In this document: positions 15,633 through 19,567 of the stretch, piece by piece
Numbering within the stretch: the first letter of the stretch is position 1
How the letters are laid out: each line of letters starts with the position of its first letter
DNA from: Bacteroidales bacterium
GTDB lineage: Bacteria; Bacteroidota; Bacteroidia; Bacteroidales; SMBSF77
NCBI GenBank assembly: GCA_021106655.1
Contig: JAIOTT010000042.1
Coordinates: forward strand, 1 to 19,567
DNA length: 19,567 nt
Direction of reading: 5' to 3'
The notes under the pieces: model-generated
Told to the model about the DNA's origin: nothing
The model's database searches: none
Seen by the model: only the letters and a program-made list of their open reading frames with translations
Made by a program: the position numbers and the translations under genes

Positions 15633-18404
15633 TTAAATTACTATATTAATTATCTTCTTAGGCACAATGATCACTTTCTTCGGGTCTTTACCTTCCAGCC
15701 ATTTTTGTGCATCCTGTGTGGTGAGTACTGCTTTTTCAATTTCCTGGTTTGAAAGGTCAACAGCTAATTCAATTTTAAAACGCATCTTGCCGTTAAAAGA
15801 AACAGGATAAGTGATTGTATTTTCCTTTATATATTCCTCCCTGAATTTTGGGAAAGAAGTATAGCTTAAGCATTCTTTGTGGCCTGAAAGTTGCCAAAGT
15901 TCTTCAGCAATATGTGGAGCATAGGAAGAAAGCAGGATTGCAAGATCATTCAGAATAATTCTTTTATTACATTTCAATTCTGAAAGCTCATTAACACAGA
16001 TCATCAGGGCACTTACAACCGTATTAAACGAGAAACGTTCAATATCTTCCTGAACTTTTTTAATGGTTTTGTGAAGTACCTTTAGTTCTTTCTTGGTGGG
16101 CTCATCATCCGATACAAAAAATTTGTTATTATCATCATGATAAAGACGCCATAGTTTTTTTATAAAACGAAACACACCTTCGATACCAAGAGTATTCCAT
16201 GGTTTTGATTGTTCGAGCGGACCCAGAAACATTTCGTAAAGGCGGAGAGTGTCGGCACCATATTTTTCAATCAGCTCATCAGGATTTTGAACATTATGTA
16301 ATGATTTTGACATTTTTTCAATCTCCACCCCGCAAATATATTTTCCTTCTTCAAGTACAAAACTTGCATTTTTATAATCAGAGTGCCATTTTTTGAAAGC
16401 ATCAATGTCGAGTATGTCATTCTCAACCATGTTTATATCAACATGTACAGGAATAGTATCATAATCATTTTTTAAATTATATGATACAAATTTATTATTG
16501 CCTTTGATCATATATGCAATACTTGACCGGCCTTGTATCATACCTTGATTAATAAGTTTTTTATAGGGTTCATCTTCACAGCATAAGCCTATATCGAATA
16601 AAAATTTGTTCCAGAAACGTGAATAGATCAAATGCCCTGTAGCATGTTCGGAGCCTCCAATATAGAGGTCAACATTTCTCCAGTAATTATTAGCTTCTTT
16701 GGAGAAATACTCTGAATCATTCCAGGGATCCATATATCTCAAATAATATGCACTGGATCCCGCAAAGCCGGGCATAGTACTGGTTTCTATCTGATACCCA
16801 TCTTTAGTTTTCCATTCTTTTGCTCCTGCAAGAGGTGGTTCACCGTTTGTAGTTGGCAGGTATGAGTCTATTTCCGGAAGTTCAAGAGGGAGATCACTTT
16901 CATCAAGAACATATGGCATACCATCTTTATAATAAACAGGGAAAGGTTCCCCCCAGTACCTTTGACGGCTAAATATTGCATCTCTGAGGCGATAATTAAC
17001 TTTCCTTGTGCCGATACCCAGATCCTCAACTTTATCGATCACTGCATTATTAGCATCTTCGACATTCATTCCATTTATAAAACCAGAATTTATTAAAATT
17101 CCCTCTTTGGCATCATACGATTCTTTACTGATATCACCACCAGAAACAACTTCCCGTATAGGAACATTGAAATGGCCAGCGAAAAGATAATCCCGGCTGT
17201 CGTGAGCCGGCACAGCCATAATTGCCCCTGTACCATATCCGTATAAAACATAATCAGCTATCCATATCGGCATTTTTTCGTGACTAATAGGATTGATGGC
17301 ATATGAGCCTGTGAACACTCCAGTAATTGTATTCACTTCTGCCATTCGTTCTCTTTCAGATCTGTTCTTTGCTTTTTTGATATATGCTGATATCTGCTCC
17401 TTGTTTTCAGCAATTGTTAGTTTGTCAACGAGCTCATGTTCCGGGGCAAGAACAATAAAAGTAGCTCCAAAAATAGTGTCAGCTCTTGTTGTGAATACTT
17501 TTATATAATCTTTGTTTGCACTTTCTTTTTCGATGGGAAAGTTGATCAAAGCACCATTTGACCGCCCTATCCAGTTACGCTGAATTTCTTTAATCGAGTC
17601 CGACCAGTCAATCTTGTCTAGCCCGTCCAGCAATCGTTGTGAATAAGCAGTAATTCTCAATGACCATTGTCGCATTAACTTGCGTTCAACAGGAAAACCT
17701 CCACGAATAGAAAAGCCTTCTCTCACTTCATCATTTGCAGGCACGGTACCTAAACCGGGGCACCAATTAACATAAGTGTCGGAGAGGTAGGCAAGACGAA
17801 AATTCATTAGTATTTTCTGCTGTTGATTTTCACTCATTTGATTCCATTCATCAGCTGTGAATGTTTCAGTTTCATCACATGCAGCATCAATATTCTTATT
17901 ACCGTTTGTTACAAATTCTCTAATAAGAAGATCAATATTTTCGGCTTTATTGGTTTTTTTATTGTACCATGAATTAAACAGTTGGATGAATGTCCATTGG
18001 GTCCATTTATAATAAAAAGGATCACAGGTTTTAACTTCCCTGTCCCAATCATAAGAAAAGCCTATTTTATCCATTTGCTCCCTGTAGCGAAGAATATTTT
18101 CCCCGGTTGTTTTTTCTGGATGTTTGCCTGTTTGAATTGCATATTGTTCAGCAGGTAAACCATAGGCGTCGTACCCCATAGGATGAAGGACATTAAATCC
18201 TTTTTGACGTTTGTATCTTGAGTAAATATCTGAAGCAATATAACCTAGAGGATGTCCTACATGCAACCCTGCTCCTGAAGGATACGGAAACATATCGAGC
18301 ACATAGAATTTTGGTTTATTATGATCAATTTCGGCTTTAAATGATTTTTTCTCTGCCCAAAATCTTTGCCATTTCTTTTCAATCTCACTGAAGTTATATT
18401 CCAT
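15633..18404 (-). CDS. leuS: Leucine--tRNA ligase (leucyl-tRNA synthetase)
   Basis: This cytoplasmic class I enzyme activates leucine with ATP and charges tRNA-Leu. The HIGH-type motif is HVGH at residues 48-51, in YPSGAGLHVGHPLGY. The KMSKS loop is at 697-701, followed by LHNVQNPDELIEKYGADTLR. The CP1 editing domain, which removes mischarged amino acids, is present at about 290-420 with TRADTIFGATF near 305 and GTGAIMAVPAHDSRD near 390; the tRNA-side Asp of HDSRD is kept. The anticodon-binding and C-terminal domains are complete. At 923 residues it is longer than the E. coli enzyme (about 860). Extra sequence sits near 150-200, before NWCPGLGTVPANDEV, and between the second half of the catalytic core and KMSKS (about 635-690); such insertions are common in Bacteroidota LeuRS. 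The ATG at 18404 fits the conserved N-terminus, though no Shine-Dalgarno precedes it. A DUF3108 gene follows on the same strand, and rtcB lies upstream. Confidence 0.98.
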   Translation of the reverse strand: MEYNFSEIEKKWQRFWAEKKSFKAEIDHNKPKFYVLDMFPYPSGAGLHVGHPLGYIASDIYSRYKRQKGFNVLHPMGYDAYGLPAEQYAIQTGKHPEKTTGENILRYREQMDKIGFSYDWDREVKTCDPFYYKWTQWTFIQLFNSWYNKKTNKAENIDLLIREFVTNGNKNIDAACDETETFTADEWNQMSENQQQKILMNFRLAYLSDTYVNWCPGLGTVPANDEVREGFSIRGGFPVERKLMRQWSLRITAYSQRLLDGLDKIDWSDSIKEIQRNWIGRSNGALINFPIEKESANKDYIKVFTTRADTIFGATFIVLAPEHELVDKLTIAENKEQISAYIKKAKNRSERERMAEVNTITGVFTGSYAINPISHEKMPIWIADYVLYGYGTGAIMAVPAHDSRDYLFAGHFNVPIREVVSGGDISKESYDAKEGILINSGFINGMNVEDANNAVIDKVEDLGIGTRKVNYRLRDAIFSRQRYWGEPFPVYYKDGMPYVLDESDLPLELPEIDSYLPTTNGEPPLAGAKEWKTKDGYQIETSTMPGFAGSSAYYLRYMDPWNDSEYFSKEANNYWRNVDLYIGGSEHATGHLIYSRFWNKFLFDIGLCCEDEPYKKLINQGMIQGRSSIAYMIKGNNKFVSYNLKNDYDTIPVHVDINMVENDILDIDAFKKWHSDYKNASFVLEEGKYICGVEIEKMSKSLHNVQNPDELIEKYGADTLRLYEMFLGPLEQSKPWNTLGIEGVFRFIKKLWRLYHDDNNKFFVSDDEPTKKELKVLHKTIKKVQEDIERFSFNTVVSALMICVNELSELKCNKRIILNDLAILLSSYAPHIAEELWQLSGHKECLSYTSFPKFREEYIKENTITYPVSFNGKMRFKIELAVDLSNQEIEKAVLTTQDAQKWLEGKDPKKVIIVPKKIINIVI

Positions 18405-18762
18405 ATCACTTGAAATTATAATGAAAACACATTACTTCGTGTTTCTGCTGAGGTTTAAACAATTGTGCGAATCAAGGGTTGAAATACGCTTTTTTAGCCA
18501 CTGATTGCACAGATTTTCACTGATTGATTATTATTTTATTCGCGAATGCGCAATTTTTAAACATTCTTTTCTCTGTGTTAATCTGAGAAATCTGTGGCGA
18601 TATTTCTTCAAGTTTTAACCGCTTTATTTTTTTTACACCATGCCTATGTTCTTTGCTCCATGCTTGTCAGCAAAATGAACATTCCTTGAAAAAGTTACTT
18701 AACTAAACATATCCAAATTGGATATTCAGCCTGCGAAGTTAGGGAATCTTATAATAAAAGGT
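18405..18762. other. Intergenic region between rtcB and leuS
   Basis: Apart from the palindromic element at 18497-18598, these 358 bases show no gene. The gap must hold the leuS promoter if the two genes are not co-transcribed, but I find no clear TTTG / TAnnTTTG pair on the minus strand. No terminator hairpin with a U-tract is evident after rtcB. Confidence 0.5.
18497..18598. repeat. Palindromic intergenic element with GCCAC/GTGGC ends between rtcB and leuS
   Basis: The left arm (18497-18523) and the reverse complement of the right arm (18572-18598) match at 21 of 27 positions by eye. Each arm is built from CAGATT-like units (for example GATTGCACAGATTTTCAC on the left). Between the arms lies the exact 10-bp palindrome ATTCGCGAAT (18538-18547). 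No coding frame is present. Its length (102 bp) and its outer GCCAC/GTGGC ends match those of the element at 7799-7905. Confidence 0.6.
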
Positions 18763-19567
18763 TCAAATAAATTTTTCAGGCCCATCCATTCTCACTATTT
18801 TGGGTTGGAAAGAGGCAATAATTTCAACCAGGTCTTTCTGATATTTCATAACCTGATGAATATCTTTATAGGCCATTGGTGCTTCATCGAGTCCCCCGCC
18901 AATAAGTGAAACCCCGTATTTATCAAGTTCTTTTTTCATATCCTTCTTCGACAGGGTTATAATTGCTTTTTTTCTGGATAGCAATCTTCCTGCCCCATGG
19001 GAGGCAGAGTTCATAGAGTCATCATTTCCTTTTCCTCTAACTAAAAAGCCAGGAAGGGTCATAGATCCCGGGATCATGCCAATAATATTTTTAGCTGCAG
19101 GTGTAGCACCTTTTCTATGGATAATTACCTCTCTACCATCAGCTAATTTTTCTTTCCAGGCAAAATTATGATGATTTTCAACCATAAAAACAGCTTTTTC
19201 ATTAAGTGTCTTTGAAAATCTATTATGTATTTGATGATGATTAGCTGAAGAATAAGCTCCTGCCAGCTCCATTGCCTGCCAGTATTCCTGTCCCTCAGCA
19301 GAATTCAGGCTGAACCATGCAAGATGACGGGCTTCTTTGGGTAATTTGCAAATTTCCATGGCAAGGGCTGTATAGTGCTGGGCAATGAGGGCCCCCATTC
19401 TTCTTGACCCAGAATGTGATAACAGACCGAAATACTTACCAGGAGGAAGATTAAATTCAGGATCTTTTGTTTTGAATTCTATAATCCCAAATTCTACAAA
19501 ATGGTTACCAGAGCCAGAAGTTCCAAGTTGGCTGTATGCAAGACTTTTAAGAGATCTCAGGAATTCA
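18763..19567 (-). CDS. rtcB: RNA-splicing ligase RtcB, C-terminal part (5' end outside the window)
   Basis: RtcB joins RNA ends bearing a 2',3'-cyclic phosphate or 3'-phosphate to 5'-OH ends, using GTP and Mn2+. The frame is open from the right edge of the window and supplies 267 residues. Motifs in order are LGTSGSGNHFVEFG (metal- and guanylate-binding Asn, His and Glu), GLLSHSGSRRMG, NHHNFAW (metal-binding His), IIHRKGATPA, and MNSASHGAGRLLSR near the C-terminus, whose SHGAGR His is the residue that becomes guanylated in characterised RtcB enzymes. The earlier metal-binding Asp/Cys motif would lie beyond the window. An ATG at 19398 is internal to the conserved core and is not the start. In E. 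coli RtcB is linked with RNA repair; here leuS lies downstream on the same strand, 358 bases away, and no RtcA or archease gene is visible. Confidence 0.97.
   Translation of the reverse strand, partial: EFLRSLKSLAYSQLGTSGSGNHFVEFGIIEFKTKDPEFNLPPGKYFGLLSHSGSRRMGALIAQHYTALAMEICKLPKEARHLAWFSLNSAEGQEYWQAMELAGAYSSANHHQIHNRFSKTLNEKAVFMVENHHNFAWKEKLADGREVIIHRKGATPAAKNIIGMIPGSMTLPGFLVRGKGNDDSMNSASHGAGRLLSRKKAIITLSKKDMKKELDKYGVSLIGGGLDEAPMAYKDIHQVMKYQKDLVEIIASFQPKIVRMDGPEKFI

Noticed and set aside
19396..19398. ATG at 19398 as the start of rtcB
   Set aside because: The frame continues upstream to the window edge with conserved RtcB motifs (GTSGSGNHF, HSGSRRMG), so the gene is cut by the window and this Met is internal.

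Overview
The window comes from an AT-rich genome of the Bacteroidota (Bacteroidetes) or a close FCB-group relative. Four things point there: a 2161-residue secreted protein with a type IX secretion (T9SS) C-terminal sorting domain, a two-part alpha-2-macroglobulin gene of the Bacteroidota type, an enlarged leucyl-tRNA synthetase (923 residues against about 860 in E. coli), and mostly absent Shine-Dalgarno sequences. The species cannot be named from the sequence alone.

Layout, left to right. Positions 1-220 hold no recognisable gene. A minus-strand block follows: a multi-spanning TMTC-like GT-C membrane protein (221-1459, or to 1516 from a TTG start) that lacks the usual C-terminal TPR region, lying directly downstream of a very large alpha-2-macroglobulin (A2M) lipoprotein gene (1525-7650). 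The A2M frame is broken by one in-frame TAA at 5233-5235. The two halves lie in the same frame, only eight sense codons apart, so this looks like one gene of 2041 codons with a nonsense codon rather than two genes. A 537-bp intergenic region (7651-8187) separates the divergent genes. It carries a palindromic repeat element, a tandem heptamer repeat and candidate promoters for the rightward gene. Next is the giant T9SS-exported protein (8188-14673, plus strand), which has a dockerin module, a probable cohesin-like module and a sorting domain at its C-terminus. It converges on a minus-strand block: a DUF3108 envelope protein (14748-15545), leuS (15633-18404) and, after a 358-bp gap with a second palindromic repeat, the C-terminal part of rtcB (18763 to the window edge).

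How the genes fit together. leuS and rtcB are housekeeping RNA genes (tRNA charging; RNA ligation). The other genes concern the cell envelope: A2M would be a surface or periplasmic protease trap, the membrane protein probably transfers sugars from a lipid donor, DUF3108 is an exported protein of unknown role, and the giant protein is displayed on the surface or released through T9SS. No CRISPR array, tRNA, rRNA, intact insertion sequence or phage gene was seen. The most notable observations are the nonsense codon in the A2M gene, the truncated glycosyltransferase next to it, the dockerin plus cohesin-like arrangement in one T9SS protein, and two roughly 100-bp intergenic elements that both begin GCCAC and end GTGGC.
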